Source: Methylobacterium sp. J-090 (lineage in GTDB: Bacteria; Pseudomonadota; Alphaproteobacteria; Rhizobiales; Beijerinckiaceae). Taken from it: 54,109 nt of DNA. The notes below the pieces were generated by a model. It searched no databases. It saw only the letters and a list, made by a program, of their open reading frames with translations, and was not told the DNA's origin. The position numbers and the translations under genes are program-made. Below, piece after piece: positions 1 through 9,420 of this stretch (position 1 is the stretch's first letter; the number at the start of each line of letters is the position of its first letter). Location: positions 1-54,109 of the forward strand of contig NZ_JAKSXV010000015.1 of the NCBI RefSeq assembly GCF_022829345.1, given 5' to 3'.

Positions 1-142
1 CGAGATGGTCATGCCCGGCGACAGCGTCACCATGGACGTCACCCTCATCGTCCCCGTCGCCATGGAAGAGAAGCTCCGCTTCGCCATCCGTGAAGGCGGA
101 CGCACCGTCGGCGCCGGCGTCGTCGCCGCCATCAACGAGTAG
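1..142 (+). CDS. tuf: Elongation factor Tu, C-terminal end (partial)
   Basis: The window opens inside a gene whose last 46 codons (from base 2) read [20 protein letters not shown] and end with the residues [12 protein letters not shown] followed by AAINE and a TAG stop. This is the conserved C-terminal barrel of EF-Tu, the GTPase that carries aminoacyl-tRNA to the ribosome. Its position directly before rpsJ is the usual end of the str operon (rpsL-rpsG-fusA-tuf). Only the last part is present, so nothing can be said about the GTPase domain. Confidence 0.95.
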   Translation, partial: EMVMPGDSVTMDVTLIVPVAMEEKLRFAIREGGRTVGAGVVAAINE

Positions 143-179
143 TCTTCCGTCCAACGGTCAGTCTGCAGGGAACGACAGA

Positions 180-203
180 GGGGCGGGTCCTCGCGCCCGC
201 CCC
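180..203 (+). other. GC-rich stem-loop between tuf and rpsJ
   Basis: GGGGCGGG (180-187) pairs perfectly with CCCGCCCC (196-203) around an 8-base loop, 28 bases before the rpsJ start. No T-run follows (TCCTCGT), so it is not a classical intrinsic terminator. It could be an attenuator or a processing/stability hairpin in the tuf-rpsJ spacer of 88 bases. Confidence 0.5.
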
Positions 204-230
204 CTCCTCGTCCCGCCAAGGTTTCAGGTC

Positions 231-530
<300 letters not shown>

Positions 531-539
<9 letters not shown>

Positions 540-561
540 GTCCCGCGGGGATTTAGAGCTT
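531..561 (+). promoter_or_regulatory. Inverted repeat across the rpsJ stop codon
   Basis: AAGCTCTAA (531-539, including the TAA stop of rpsJ) is perfectly inverted as TTAGAGCTT (553-561). The 13-base loop itself contains the CCCGCGGGG element. The hairpin ends 28 bases before the rplC start. It could couple or block translation between rpsJ and rplC. It is not followed by a T-run. Confidence 0.5.
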
Positions 562-589
562 ACCGTAAATCGCGCGAGGGGAGACACCT

Positions 590-1327
590 ATGCGCTCAGG
601 CGTCATCGCACAGAAGGTCGGCATGACCCGCATCTTTACGGATGCAGGCGAACATGTCCCGGTCACAGTGCTTAAAATCGATCAATGCCAGGTGGTTGCC
701 CACCGTACCGTCGAGAAGAACGGCTACGTCGCCCTTCAGGTCGGCGTCGGCAAGGCCAAGGTGAAGAACGTGTCGGCTGCCGAGCGCGGCCGGTTCGCGG
801 TCGCCAAGGTCGAGCCCAAGCAGAAGCTCGCCGAGTTCCGCGTGTCGCAAGACAAGCTGATCCCGGTCGGCGCCGAGATCACCGCCGACCACTTCATCCC
901 GGGCCAGTTCGTCGACGTGACGGGCACCACCACGGGTAAGGGGTTCGCCGGCGGCATGAAGCGCTGGAACTTCGGCGGTCTTCGCGCCACCCACGGCGTG
1001 TCCGTGTCGCACCGCTCCATCGGTTCGACCGGTGGCCGTCAGGATCCGGGCAAGACCTTCAAGAACAAGAAGATGCCCGGTCACATGGGTGTCGATCGGG
1101 TCACGACTCAGAACCTGCGCGTCGTCCGCACGGACGTCGAGCGCGGCCTGATCCTGGTCGAAGGTGCGGTTCCCGGCGTCGCCGGCGGCTGGATCCAGAT
1201 CCGCGACGCGGTGAAGCGCAAGCTCCCCGCGGACGTTCCGCAGCCTGGCAAGTTCCGTGAGCTGGGCGCCGCGCCCGTCTCCGACGCCCCGGCTCCCGAG
1301 GCTCCCGCTTCCGAGGAGAACGCGTGA
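590..1327 (+). CDS. rplC: 50S ribosomal protein L3
   Basis: Encodes 245 residues starting [20 protein letters not shown], typical of alphaproteobacterial L3. L3 is one of the first proteins to bind 23S rRNA and reaches the peptidyl transferase centre. The conserved loop with [15 protein letters not shown] and the [16 protein letters not shown] and [19 protein letters not shown] segments is intact. The tail (about 25 residues, rich in Ala, Pro and Glu) is a low-complexity extension. The stop codon overlaps the rplD start by one base (TGATG), which indicates translational coupling. A purine-rich GAGGGGAGA precedes the ATG. Confidence 0.97.
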   Translation: MRSGVIAQKVGMTRIFTDAGEHVPVTVLKIDQCQVVAHRTVEKNGYVALQVGVGKAKVKNVSAAERGRFAVAKVEPKQKLAEFRVSQDKLIPVGAEITADHFIPGQFVDVTGTTTGKGFAGGMKRWNFGGLRATHGVSVSHRSIGSTGGRQDPGKTFKNKKMPGHMGVDRVTTQNLRVVRTDVERGLILVEGAVPGVAGGWIQIRDAVKRKLPADVPQPGKFRELGAAPVSDAPAPEAPASEENA

Positions 1328-1947
1328 TGAAGCTCGATATCACCACCCTCGACGGCGCCGGAGCCGGTTCCGTCGAGCTCGACGAGACCATCTTCGGCCT
1401 CGAGCCCCGCGTGGACCTGCTCCAGCGCATGGTGCGCTGGCAGCTCGCCAAGCGTCAGGCCGGCACCCATGCGGTCAAGAACCGCTCGGACGTGAACCGG
1501 ACCCGCAAGAAGCTGTACAAGCAGAAGGGCACCGGTAACGCCCGTCACGGCGCCGCCTCCGCTCCGCAGTTCCGCGGCGGTGGACGGGCCTTCGGTCCGG
1601 TCGTGCGCTCCCATGCCCACGATCTGCCGAAGAAGGTCCGGGCGCTCGCCCTCAAGCACGCCCTGTCGGCGAAGGTGAAGGATTCGACCCTCATCGTCAT
1701 CGACGACGTGAAGCTCGAGGACGGCAAGACCAAGTACCTCGCCGCCCGCTTCGAGAAGATGGGTCTGTCGAGCGCGCTGTTCATCAGCGGGCCCGAGGTC
1801 GACGTGAACTTCGGTCGCGCCGCCCGGAACATCCCGATGATCGACGTGCTTCCGATCCAGGGCATCAACGTCTACGACATCCTGCGCCGCGACAAGCTCG
1901 TGCTGACGCGCGCAGCGATCGATGCGCTGGAGGCGCGTTTCAAATGA
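1327..1947 (+). CDS. rplD: 50S ribosomal protein L4
   Basis: Encodes 206 residues from [11 protein letters not shown]4 binds 23S rRNA and its long loop lines the exit tunnel; in E. coli it also represses the S10 operon. The tunnel loop signature ([20 protein letters not shown] followed by [15 protein letters not shown]) is visible around residues 50-85. A GTG lies directly before the ATG; the ATG overlapping the rplC stop is the more likely start. The 3' end overlaps the rplW start by four bases (ATGA). No E. coli-type S10 leader was recognised, so autogenous control cannot be claimed here. Confidence 0.96.
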   Translation: MKLDITTLDGAGAGSVELDETIFGLEPRVDLLQRMVRWQLAKRQAGTHAVKNRSDVNRTRKKLYKQKGTGNARHGAASAPQFRGGGRAFGPVVRSHAHDLPKKVRALALKHALSAKVKDSTLIVIDDVKLEDGKTKYLAARFEKMGLSSALFISGPEVDVNFGRAARNIPMIDVLPIQGINVYDILRRDKLVLTRAAIDALEARFK

Positions 1948-2240
1948 CTGCCGATCCGCGCCACTACGACATCATCGTCTCCCCGGTCATCACCGAGAAG
2001 GCGACGAACCTCACCGAACAGAACAAGGTCGTTTTCCGGGTTGCCCCGAAGGCGACGAAGCCGCAGATCAAGGAAGCGGTCGAGAAGCTGTTCGACGTCA
2101 AGGTGACGGGCGTGAACACGCTCGTGACCAAGGGCAAGAAGAAGATCTTCCGCGGGCTTCGCGGACAGCGTTCGGACGTGAAAAAAGCGATCGTGACCCT
2201 CGCCGAGGGTGAAACGATCGATGTCACGACCGGCCTCTGA
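1944..2240 (+). CDS. rplW: 50S ribosomal protein L23
   Basis: Encodes 98 residues, [20 protein letters not shown] onward. L23 sits at the exit of the polypeptide tunnel and docks trigger factor and SRP. The segments [20 protein letters not shown] and [20 protein letters not shown] fit the family. The start overlaps the end of rplD by four bases, so the two are probably translationally coupled. Confidence 0.97.
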   Translation: MTADPRHYDIIVSPVITEKATNLTEQNKVVFRVAPKATKPQIKEAVEKLFDVKVTGVNTLVTKGKKKIFRGLRGQRSDVKKAIVTLAEGETIDVTTGL

Positions 2241-2267
2241 GACAAGTCGGGTTAAGGATTACCACCG

Positions 2268-3104
2268 ATGGCCTTGAAGACATTCAAACCGGTCACGCCG
2301 AGCCTTCGCCAGCTCGTGCTCGTCGACCGCCGTGAGCTCTACAAGGGCAAGCCGGTCAAGAAGCTCACCGAGGGCAAGTCGTCGTCCGGCGGCCGCAACA
2401 ACCTCGGCCGCATCACCGTCCGCTTCCGCGGCGGCGGTCACAAGCGCACCCTGCGCAACGTCGACTTCAAGCGTCGCATGCAGCTGGGCGTGAGCGCCAC
2501 CGTCGAGCGGATCGAGTACGATCCGAACCGCACGGCGTTCATCGCGCTGATCGCGTTCCCGGACGGCACGCAGAGCTACATCATCGCGCCCCAGCGCCTG
2601 TCGCCGGGTGACAAGGTGATCGCGGCCGAGCAGGTCGACATCAAGCCGGGCAATGCCGGTCCCGTCGGCAACATGCCGGTCGGCACGATCGTGCACAACG
2701 TCGAGCTGAAGATCGGCAAGGGCGGCGCCATCGCCCGCTCCGCCGGCAACTATGCCCAGATCGTCGGGCGCGACCAGGGTTACGTCACCCTGCGCCTGAA
2801 CTCGGGTGAGCAGCGCCTGGTCCACGGTCAGTGCTTCGCCAGCGTCGGCGCGGTGTCGAACCCGGACCACATGAACATCTCGCTCGGCAAGGCGGGCCGC
2901 AATCGCTGGCTCGGCAAGCGCCCGCACGTCCGCGGCGTCGCCATGAACCCGGTCGATCACCCGCACGGCGGCGGTGAGGGACGCACGTCCGGCGGCCGTA
3001 ACCCGGTCACGCCCTGGGGCGTTCCCACGAAGGGGAAGAAGACCCGCTCGAACAAGCGGACCGACGTCTTCATCCTGTCCAGCCGTCACAACCGCAAGAA
3101 GTAA
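2268..3104 (+). CDS. rplB: 50S ribosomal protein L2
   Basis: Encodes 278 residues ([20 protein letters not shown]), the normal length. L2 is a core 23S rRNA binder needed for subunit association and peptidyl transfer. The N-terminal RNA-binding part carries [20 protein letters not shown]. The conserved C-terminal loop [20 protein letters not shown] contains the histidine linked to peptidyl transferase activity. It lies between rplW and rpsS with short gaps, as in the standard S10 operon. Confidence 0.98.
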   Translation: MALKTFKPVTPSLRQLVLVDRRELYKGKPVKKLTEGKSSSGGRNNLGRITVRFRGGGHKRTLRNVDFKRRMQLGVSATVERIEYDPNRTAFIALIAFPDGTQSYIIAPQRLSPGDKVIAAEQVDIKPGNAGPVGNMPVGTIVHNVELKIGKGGAIARSAGNYAQIVGRDQGYVTLRLNSGEQRLVHGQCFASVGAVSNPDHMNISLGKAGRNRWLGKRPHVRGVAMNPVDHPHGGGEGRTSGGRNPVTPWGVPTKGKKTRSNKRTDVFILSSRHNRKK

Positions 3105-3109
3105 CCATC

Positions 3110-3388
3110 ATGGCACGCTCGCTCTGGAAGGGGCCGTTCATCGACGGCTACCTCCTCAAGAAGGCTGAGACCGCGCGCGGATCCAGCCGCAACGAAGTCA
3201 TCAAGATCTGGAGCCGCCGCTCCACGATCCTGCCGCAGTTCGTCGGGCTCACCTTCGGTGTGCACAACGGGCAGAAGCACATCCCGGTCTACGTGTCCGA
3301 GGAAATGGTCGGCCACAAGTTCGGCGAGTTCTCGCCGACGCGGACCTTCCACGGTCACGCGGCCGACAAGAAGTCGAAGAGGCGCTGA
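3110..3388 (+). CDS. rpsS: 30S ribosomal protein S19
   Basis: Encodes 92 residues ([20 protein letters not shown]). S19 forms a heterodimer with S13 in the head of the 30S subunit. The family hallmark segments [20 protein letters not shown] and [20 protein letters not shown] are intact. It starts five bases after rplB and ends two bases before rplV. Confidence 0.98.
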   Translation: MARSLWKGPFIDGYLLKKAETARGSSRNEVIKIWSRRSTILPQFVGLTFGVHNGQKHIPVYVSEEMVGHKFGEFSPTRTFHGHAADKKSKRR

Positions 3389-3390
3389 AC

Positions 3391-3777
3391 ATGGGCAAGC
3401 CCGCCACTCCCCGCGCGCTCCCCGAGAACGAGGCTCAGGCCGTCGCGCGCATGCTGCGCGTCAGCCCGCAGAAGCTCAATCTCGTCGCGCAGCTCATTCG
3501 CGGCAAGAAGGTCGAGTCGGCCCTCGCCGACCTCGAATTCTCCCGCAAGCGGATCGCCCGCGAGGTCAAGAAGTGCCTCGAGAGCGCCATCGCCAACGCC
3601 GAGAACAACCACAATCTGGACGTCGATGACCTCATCGTCGCCCAGGCGTTCGTCGGCAAGGCCCTCGTGCTCAAGCGCTTCCACGCTCGGGCCCGCGGCC
3701 GCGGCGCCCGCATCCTGAAGCCCTTCGCGAACCTCACCATCGTGGTGCGCGAAGTCCCGACCGCCGAAGCGGCGTGA
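3391..3777 (+). CDS. rplV: 50S ribosomal protein L22
   Basis: Encodes 128 residues with an N-terminal extension of about 10 residues ([20 protein letters not shown]) before the conserved core [21 protein letters not shown]22 lines the exit tunnel; its beta-hairpin tip is where macrolide-resistance changes occur. That loop ([20 protein letters not shown]) looks normal. Confidence 0.97.
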   Translation: MGKPATPRALPENEAQAVARMLRVSPQKLNLVAQLIRGKKVESALADLEFSRKRIAREVKKCLESAIANAENNHNLDVDDLIVAQAFVGKALVLKRFHARARGRGARILKPFANLTIVVREVPTAEAA

Positions 3778-3787
3778 GGAGGACCTG

Positions 3788-4528
3788 ATGGGCCAGAAAG
3801 TCAATCCGATCGGTCTGCGGCTCGGTATCAACCGGACCTGGGACTCCCGCTGGTTCGCCCAGAAGGGTGAATACGCCAAGCTCATGCACGAGGACGTCGC
3901 CATCCGCGCCGCCCTCATGAAGCAGCTCAAGCAGGCTGCCGTCTCGAAGATCGTCATCGAGCGTCCGCACCGGAAGTGCCGCGTCACCATCCACTCGGGT
4001 CGTCCGGGCGTGGTGATCGGCAAGAAGGGCGCCGACATCGAGAAGCTGCGCAAGCTCGTCGGCACCCTGACCAAGGCCGACGTGACGATCAACATCGTCG
4101 AGGTGCGCAAGCCCGAGATCGACGCCACCCTGGTGGCCGACTCGATCGCCCAGCAGCTCGAGCGCCGTGTCGCCTTCCGTCGCGCCATGAAGCGCGCCGT
4201 GCAGTCGGCCATGCGTCTCGGCGCCGAGGGCATCCGGATCAACTGCTCCGGCCGTCTCGGCGGGGCCGAGATCGCCCGCCAGGAATGGTACCGCGAGGGC
4301 CGCGTGCCCCTGCATACCCTCCGGGCCGATGTTGATTACGGTGTCGCCACCGCCTTCACGACCTACGGGACGTGCGGGATCAAGGTTTGGGTGTTCAAGG
4401 GCGAGATCCTCGAGCACGACCCGATGGCACAGGATAAGAAGGCGCAGGAAGAGGGTGGCCGTTCGGGCGGCCGTCGCGAGCGCGATGGCGAGGGTGGCCG
4501 CGAGCGCGGCCGGCGCGAGCACGCCTGA
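3788..4528 (+). CDS. rpsC: 30S ribosomal protein S3
   Basis: Encodes 246 residues ([20 protein letters not shown]). S3 has a KH domain (about residues 40-110, with the GxxG loop in [18 protein letters not shown]) and lines the mRNA entry tunnel. The C-terminal domain includes [20 protein letters not shown]. The last 30 residues are an Arg/Gly/Glu-rich tail ([20 protein letters not shown]), longer than in E. coli and common in alphaproteobacteria. Confidence 0.97.
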   Translation: MGQKVNPIGLRLGINRTWDSRWFAQKGEYAKLMHEDVAIRAALMKQLKQAAVSKIVIERPHRKCRVTIHSGRPGVVIGKKGADIEKLRKLVGTLTKADVTINIVEVRKPEIDATLVADSIAQQLERRVAFRRAMKRAVQSAMRLGAEGIRINCSGRLGGAEIARQEWYREGRVPLHTLRADVDYGVATAFTTYGTCGIKVWVFKGEILEHDPMAQDKKAQEEGGRSGGRRERDGEGGRERGRREHA

Positions 4529-4576
4529 CGGCGTGTTCGTGACCCCGTCGCCCTAGAAAGGTGTTGAGAGGCTGCC

Positions 4577-4990
4577 ATGTTGCAACCCAAGAAGACCAGG
4601 TTCCGTAAGCAGTTCAAGGGTCGCATCCACGGTGCGGCCAAGGGCGGCTTCGACCTCAACTTCGGGACCTTCGGCCTGAAGGCCGTCGAGCCCGAGCGCA
4701 TCACCGCGCGGCAGATCGAGGCGGCCCGCCGCGCGATCACCCGCGAGATGAAGCGCCAGGGCCGCGTCTGGATCCGGATCTTCCCGGACGTTCCGGTCAC
4801 GGCCAAGCCCACCGAAGTCCGCATGGGCTCCGGCAAGGGTGCTCCCGAATTCTGGGCTGCCCGCGTGCATCCCGGTCGTATCATGTTCGAAGTCGACGGC
4901 GTGGCCGAGGATGTCGCGAAGGAGGCCCTGCGCCTCGGCGCGGCCAAACTCCCGATCCGCACGCGCGTCGTTCAGCGCATCGCTGACTGA
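4577..4990 (+). CDS. rplP: 50S ribosomal protein L16
   Basis: Encodes 137 residues ([20 protein letters not shown]), the normal length. L16 organises the A-site region of the large subunit and contacts the elbow of tRNA. The conserved stretch [20 protein letters not shown] is complete, including the Arg that is hydroxylated in some bacteria. It starts 48 bases after rpsC, preceded by GAAAGGTGTTGAGAGG. Confidence 0.98.
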   Translation: MLQPKKTRFRKQFKGRIHGAAKGGFDLNFGTFGLKAVEPERITARQIEAARRAITREMKRQGRVWIRIFPDVPVTAKPTEVRMGSGKGAPEFWAARVHPGRIMFEVDGVAEDVAKEALRLGAAKLPIRTRVVQRIAD

Positions 4991-5002
4991 GGGGAGGGGA
5001 TC

Positions 5003-5218
5003 ATGAAGTCGTCACAGAGACAGTCGGATCTCGCCGCCCTGTCGCCCGATCAGCTGAGCGATGAGCTGCTGAGCCTGAAGAAGGAGCAGTTCAACCTGCG
5101 CTTCCAGGGCGCCACCGGCCAGCTCGAGAACGTCGCGCGCGTGCGTGAAGTCCGCCGCGATATCGCCCGCGTCCGTACGCTCCAGCGTCAGAAGACGCTG
5201 AAGTCCGCGCAGGCCTGA
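5003..5218 (+). CDS. rpmC: 50S ribosomal protein L29
   Basis: Encodes 71 residues. L29 is a two-helix protein at the tunnel exit, next to L23. The hallmark [20 protein letters not shown] and the helix [20 protein letters not shown] are clear. A GGGGAGGGG ribosome-binding site precedes the ATG. Confidence 0.97.
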   Translation: MKSSQRQSDLAALSPDQLSDELLSLKKEQFNLRFQGATGQLENVARVREVRRDIARVRTLQRQKTLKSAQA

Positions 5219-5228
5219 GGAGTACACC

Positions 5229-5489
5229 ATGCCGAAGCGCGTATTGCAGGGCGTCGTCGTCAGCGACAAGGGCGAGAAGACCATCGTCGTGAAGGTGGAG
5301 CGCCGCTTCACCCACCCGGTGATGAAGAAGACCGTCCGTCGCTCGAAGAACTACCACGCCCACGACGAGACCAACGTCGCCAAGGTCGGCCAGACCGTGT
5401 CGATCGAGGAGTGCCGTCCGTTCTCGAAGACCAAGACCTGGCAGCTGGTCTCCGGCGCCACGTCGGAGGCTCCCGCCGCCGAGGCGTGA
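5229..5489 (+). CDS. rpsQ: 30S ribosomal protein S17
   Basis: Encodes 86 residues ([20 protein letters not shown]), an OB-fold primary 16S rRNA binder. The conserved [16 protein letters not shown] loop and the [13 protein letters not shown] strand are intact. In most bacteria rplN follows directly as part of one S10-spc block. Here a terminator and a gene on the other strand follow instead, so rpsQ is the last gene of this transcription unit. Confidence 0.98.
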   Translation: MPKRVLQGVVVSDKGEKTIVVKVERRFTHPVMKKTVRRSKNYHAHDETNVAKVGQTVSIEECRPFSKTKTWQLVSGATSEAPAAEA

Positions 5490-5510
5490 GTTTTCCAAAG
5501 GGACGAACCC

Positions 5511-5546
5511 AAAAAACGGGCGCAGGTATCTGCGCCCGTTTTTTTG
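5511..5546. terminator. Bidirectional intrinsic terminator between rpsQ and rtcB
   Basis: AAAAAACGGGCGCA (5511-5524) and TGCGCCCGTTTTTTT (5531-5545) form a GC-rich stem with a 6-base loop, flanked by A and T runs. It can therefore stop transcription of the S10 operon rightwards and of the convergent rtcB leftwards. It lies about 20 bases after the rpsQ stop. Confidence 0.92.
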
Positions 5547-5641
5547 TGCCCGCCCGAAGCGGTGCCGTGGCAGCACGCCGAACGTTCGGGTCGTCCACCC
5601 CGACGCGAAAAGTCTCTCCGCCGGTCGAGACGGGTTCCGGA

Positions 5642-7021
5642 TCAGGGCGTCTCGGGCGCCGGCGTAACAGCTGCCGCCGGCTTCTTCCGCCATGGTGCAT
5701 CCGCCGACCAATCGCCGGCCATGATGCTGCCATAGGGCTCGACCGAATCGACGATGTCCGCAAGGTCATACTTCGTGATCTGCGCGCGGACCGACGCCGT
5801 GTCCTTGTAGGCGCCCGGAAGCTCGGACAGGTCGGGCTTGCCGAAGAAGAACCGGGCGTCGATGCCCTCGGGCCATTCCGGCGTGTGTCCGCGCAGGTAG
5901 GCGGCCCGGCTCATGTTGCGACCGGCCCCGTGGGGGGCGAACCCGAGGGCCTCCGGTCGATTGCGGTGCCGAGCAATGAGGATTGGCGCCCCCATGTTCA
6001 GCGGAATCAGGGTCCGTCCGTCGTCGTCCGGCGAGAACCCCGGCCAGGACGGCGTCGCGCCCTTGCCGTGGTAGTAGAATCCGTCCTCCCGCCGGAAGAC
6101 GAAGTTGTGCTCGTTCCAGAACCGGTCCACGACGCCGGCCCCCAGGCGCGCCAAGGCAAGATCGTGGATCGCGTAGTGGCTCTCCCGGGTCCATTCGCGC
6201 ACGATCTGCAAGGCGTCCCAGTAGGAGCGACCGTTCTCGCTGTCGGCCTTGATCCAGGCATTGTGGGGTGGAACCGTGGGAGCGACCTTCGCCGTATGGC
6301 GCTTCGCCAGCGCCATGCCCCTGGTGTAGAGCTGGGCACCGAGGCCCCGCGAGCCGTGATGGGTCACGAGGGCGGTTTGGCCGGAAGAGGCCAGTCGGCC
6401 GACATAGGCGAAATGGTTGCCGTCGCCCTGCGTGGCGAAGTCCTTCGCCGCCCGGCTTGCAAGGCTTGCGAGAAGCACGTTCGTGTCGATGCGCGCGCGG
6501 ATCCCGGCTGGCATCGCAACGGCGTCCTCGCGGCCGCCCGGTCCGAAATGGCAGACCGCGTGCACGGCATCGAGGACGGCACGGGGGTCCTGCTCGCCTG
6601 AGAGCACCGTGATGGCGACGGAACAGCAGATGTCGGCGGAATGGAAGCCGGGATGAATCGCATCCTCGCAGGCCACCGCACCGCCAACGGGAATCGTGCC
6701 GGGCTCCCGTCCCGACGGGCAGGCATCCGGCATGACCACGCCGGCGCGAATCGTCGGGACGCGCATCAGTTCGTCCATATGCGCAAACACCTTCTGGGCG
6801 TTGTCGCGCTCGACGGCGGTGTTCGTGTCGAGGAAGACGCCGTAGGCGAGCGGACGCTCACGCATCGGGGTCGTGGAAGGCACCATCCCGGCGACGGCGG
6901 CGATGATCTCCTGGTCGGTCGCACCGCCGTCGCGCAGCCTGTTGGCCTCGCGGATCGCGTCGGGAAAGTAGTCCCCCGGCGTGAAGCCCCAGCCGATCAA
7001 CGCAGCGCCACCGATCGTCAC
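5642..7021 (-). CDS. rtcB: RtcB family RNA-splicing ligase
   Basis: Encodes 459 residues. RtcB joins RNA 2',3'-cyclic phosphate (or 3'-phosphate) ends to 5'-OH ends using GTP and Mn2+. Family motifs run in order: VVMPDACPSGREPGTIPVGG, HSADICCSV (metal-binding Cys), GDGNHF, THHGSRGLG, EHNFVFR, YHGKGAT, IPLNMG and PHGAGRNMSR. H364 in the last motif is the guanylylated histidine. The N-terminal region of about 100 residues (GWGFTPGDYFPDAI) is longer than in E. coli RtcB. The GTG start at 7021 is preceded by GGGAGAAG at good spacing. The gene sits antisense between rpsQ and rplN. No rtcA or archease gene is seen beside it. Confidence 0.9.
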   Translation of the reverse strand: MTIGGAALIGWGFTPGDYFPDAIREANRLRDGGATDQEIIAAVAGMVPSTTPMRERPLAYGVFLDTNTAVERDNAQKVFAHMDELMRVPTIRAGVVMPDACPSGREPGTIPVGGAVACEDAIHPGFHSADICCSVAITVLSGEQDPRAVLDAVHAVCHFGPGGREDAVAMPAGIRARIDTNVLLASLASRAAKDFATQGDGNHFAYVGRLASSGQTALVTHHGSRGLGAQLYTRGMALAKRHTAKVAPTVPPHNAWIKADSENGRSYWDALQIVREWTRESHYAIHDLALARLGAGVVDRFWNEHNFVFRREDGFYYHGKGATPSWPGFSPDDDGRTLIPLNMGAPILIARHRNRPEALGFAPHGAGRNMSRAAYLRGHTPEWPEGIDARFFFGKPDLSELPGAYKDTASVRAQITKYDLADIVDSVEPYGSIMAGDWSADAPWRKKPAAAVTPAPETP

Positions 7022-7401
7022 CGTGCTTCTCCCAATCCGTCAGACGGGCGCGTCCGAGCCGCGACCGCAACCCAAGGTAGACGTGATTCGCACGGGTTGC
7101 ACCGAGTTTCTCGAGATCGGGGCCCCGAACGCGGGGTCGCGGATCGCCGGCGAAGCGGTTTCTCGGGCGGTTCCCGCGACGGGCCTTGCACCGAGCCCCC
7201 CGCTGGTGTAGTGGGCATGCCTTCGCGACAGTTGAGAAGGGTGCTCGCATCCTTCGAACGCGGTGACCGCGCCGGTGTGAGAGCACCGATTGCGCGGTTC
7301 GTCATATGAGCCGGGGACATCAGATCCCCCTCAGGCGTCGTCCGCCGGACAATACCGTCCGCGTGCGGAAACCCGCCTGAAACAAAGAAAGGTCACTGCC
7401 C
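7022..7401 (+). promoter_or_regulatory. Promoter and structured leader region of the spc operon
   Basis: This 380-base gap separates divergent rtcB and rplN. A weak promoter candidate is TTGCAC (7186-7191), 15 bases, then TGTAGT (7207-7212). Downstream are three stem-loops. In the first, ACCGCGC-CGGTG (7266-7277) pairs with CACCG (7284-7288) and GCGCGGT (7292-7298) around a TGAGAG loop, with a 3-base bulge. In the second, GGGGA (7313-7317) pairs with TCCCC (7325-7329). In the third, TCAGGCG (7331-7337) pairs with CGCCTGA (7374-7380) and encloses further pairs. None has a T-run. They may form a regulatory leader for rplN onward. The promoter is uncertain. Confidence 0.45.
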
Positions 7402-7770
7402 GTGATCCAGATGCAGACGAATCTGGACGTCGCCGACAACTCGGGTGCACGCCGTGTGATGTGCATCAAGGTTCTGGGCGGGTCGAAGCGTAAATACGCC
7501 GGTGTCGGCGACATCATCGTGGTCTCGGTCAAGGAAGCGATTCCCCGGGGTCGCGTGAAGAAGGGCGACGTCATGAAGGCGGTCGTCGTGCGCACCGCCA
7601 AGGAAGTGAAGCGTCCCGACGGTTCGGTGATCCGCTTCGACAAGAACGCCGCCGTTCTGATCAACAATCAGAAGGAGCCGATCGGCACCCGCATCTTCGG
7701 ACCGGTGCCGCGCGAGCTTCGCGCCCGCAACCACATGAAGATCATCTCGCTCGCGCCGGAGGTGCTGTAA
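7402..7770 (+). CDS. rplN: 50S ribosomal protein L14
   Basis: Encodes 122 residues ([20 protein letters not shown]), exactly the family length. L14 sits at the subunit interface and contacts 16S rRNA and the silencing factor RsfS. The start is a GTG at 7402, preceded by AAAGAAAGG. The ATG at 7411 would remove the conserved MIQ. This is the first gene of the spc operon here. Its stop shares one base with the rplX start (TAATG). Confidence 0.98.
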   Translation: MIQMQTNLDVADNSGARRVMCIKVLGGSKRKYAGVGDIIVVSVKEAIPRGRVKKGDVMKAVVVRTAKEVKRPDGSVIRFDKNAAVLINNQKEPIGTRIFGPVPRELRARNHMKIISLAPEVL

Positions 7771-8084
7771 TGGCCGCTAAGGTCAAGAAGGGCGACACGG
7801 TCGTCGTTCTCACCGGTCGCGACAAGGGTCGCTCCGGCGAGGTCACCCAGGTGCTCCCCAAGGAAGACCGCGCCTTCGTGCGTGGGATCAACCTGGTCAA
7901 GAAGCACCAGAAGCAGACGCAGAACCAGGAAGGCGGCATCGTCTCCAAGGAAGCTGCGATCCAGCTCTCGAATCTCGCGTTGCAGGACGCGAACGGCAAG
8001 CCGACTCGCGTGGGTTTCCGCATCCTCGAAGACGGCCGCAAGGTTCGCTTCGCCAAGACCACGGGGGACCAGATCGATGGCTGA
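7770..8084 (+). CDS. rplX: 50S ribosomal protein L24
   Basis: Encodes 104 residues ([20 protein letters not shown]) with the KOW motif in the first 40 residues. L24 is an assembly-initiating 23S rRNA binder. The segment [20 protein letters not shown] is conserved. It overlaps rplN by one base at its start and rplE by eight bases at its end. Confidence 0.97.
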   Translation: MAAKVKKGDTVVVLTGRDKGRSGEVTQVLPKEDRAFVRGINLVKKHQKQTQNQEGGIVSKEAAIQLSNLALQDANGKPTRVGFRILEDGRKVRFAKTTGDQIDG

Positions 8085-8643
8085 GAAGAACATTGACGGG
8101 TACGTCCCGCGCCTGCGCAAGCACTACGACGACGTGGTGCGCCAGAAGCTGATCGAAGAGTTCGGCTACGCCAACCTGATGCAGGTTCCGACGATCTCCA
8201 AGATCGTCATCAACATGGGCGTCGGCGAGTCCACCGCCGATTCGAAGAAGGCCTCCGTCGCCGCCGGCGACCTGGCCCTCATCGCCGGCCAGAAGCCGGT
8301 CATCACCAAGGCCCGCAAGGCCATCGCGACCTTCAAGGTCCGCGAGGGCATGCCCATCGGCTGCAAGGTCACCCTGCGCCGCCAGCGCATGTACGAGTTC
8401 ATGGACCGCCTCATCACCATCGCGCTTCCCCGCGTGCGTGACTTCCGCGGCCTGAACCCGCGCTCGTTCGACGGCAACGGCAACTACGCACTGGGCCTCA
8501 AGGAGCATCTCGTGTTCCCGGAGATCTCGTACGACAAGGCCGAGGCCACCTGGGGCATGGACATCGTCATCCAGACGACGGCCCGCACCGATGCTGAGGC
8601 GCGCGCGCTCCTCACGCAGTTCCGATTCCCGTTCCGGCAGTGA
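8077..8643 (+). CDS. rplE: 50S ribosomal protein L5
   Basis: Encodes 188 residues from [21 protein letters not shown]5 binds 5S rRNA and contacts P-site tRNA. Conserved segments are [34 protein letters not shown] and the C-terminal [19 protein letters not shown]. The frame is open upstream into rplX, but the ATG at 8077 matches the family's N terminus. In E. coli the S8 repressor acts near the start of this gene; no such site was identified here. Confidence 0.97.
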   Translation: MAEKNIDGYVPRLRKHYDDVVRQKLIEEFGYANLMQVPTISKIVINMGVGESTADSKKASVAAGDLALIAGQKPVITKARKAIATFKVREGMPIGCKVTLRRQRMYEFMDRLITIALPRVRDFRGLNPRSFDGNGNYALGLKEHLVFPEISYDKAEATWGMDIVIQTTARTDAEARALLTQFRFPFRQ

Positions 8644-8682
8644 GACCCGTCTAGGTCTCATACGCGGACACCGGAGAGAGAA

Positions 8683-8988
8683 ATGGCAAAGAAAAGCTCC
8701 ATCGAGAAGAACAAGCACCGCGAAGCGCTGGTGAAGCTCTACGCTCCCAAGCGCAAGGCCCTGCTTGCCACGGCGAACGACCAGTCCCTCGAGATGGAGG
8801 AGCGCTTCGAGGCGCGCCTCAAGCTCGCGGAACTGCCCCGCAACTCGTCGCCCACCCGCGTCCGCAACCGTTGCGGCATCACCGGCCGCCCGCGCGCCTT
8901 CTATCGCAAGATGGGCATCTCGCGCATCGCGCTGCGCGAACTCGGCAACCAGGGTCTGATCCCCGGTCTCGTCAAGTCGAGCTGGTAA
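8683..8988 (+). CDS. rpsN: 30S ribosomal protein S14
   Basis: Encodes 101 residues, the long form without the CxxC zinc motif. The conserved end [20 protein letters not shown] is intact. S14 completes the head of the 30S subunit. It is preceded by GGAGAGAGAA before the ATG. Confidence 0.97.
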   Translation: MAKKSSIEKNKHREALVKLYAPKRKALLATANDQSLEMEERFEARLKLAELPRNSSPTRVRNRCGITGRPRAFYRKMGISRIALRELGNQGLIPGLVKSSW

Positions 8989-9000
8989 GGAGCAACCACC

Positions 9001-9396
9001 ATGGTCAACGATCCCGTGGGTGACATGCTCACCCGCATCCGCAACGGTCAGCAGCGCCGCCGCAACGTCGTCCAGACGCCCGGTTCGCGCCTGCGCGCCA
9101 GCGTCCTCGACGTCCTGAAGTCCGAGGGCTACATCCGCGACTACGCGACAACGGATTACGGCAACGGCCGCACCGAGTTCGCCATCGAGCTGAAATACTA
9201 CGACGGCCAGCCCGTCATCCGCTCGATCCAGCGCGTGTCGAAGCCCGGCCGCCGCGTCTACTCGTCCGTCGGCGAGCTGCCGCGCGTCGCCGACGGTCTC
9301 GGCGTCACCATCGTGTCCACCCCGCAGGGCGTCATGGCCGACCACGAGGCGCGCGAGCGCAACGTCGGCGGTGAAGTGCTCTGCAAGGTGTTCTGA
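9001..9396 (+). CDS. rpsH: 30S ribosomal protein S8
   Basis: Encodes 131 residues ([20 protein letters not shown]). S8 is a primary 16S rRNA binder, and in E. coli it is the translational repressor of the spc operon. The C-terminal RNA-binding signature [20 protein letters not shown] is present. It begins 12 bases after rpsN behind AAGGAG. Confidence 0.97.
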   Translation: MVNDPVGDMLTRIRNGQQRRRNVVQTPGSRLRASVLDVLKSEGYIRDYATTDYGNGRTEFAIELKYYDGQPVIRSIQRVSKPGRRVYSSVGELPRVADGLGVTIVSTPQGVMADHEARERNVGGEVLCKVF

Positions 9397-9420
9397 TCTC
9401 GGACTTGGAGGAATAAGGCG

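Noticed and set aside
90..230. N-terminal extension of rpsJ from an upstream ATG
   Set aside because: It overlaps tuf, is low-complexity and not part of the S10 family; [13 protein letters not shown] is the normal start.
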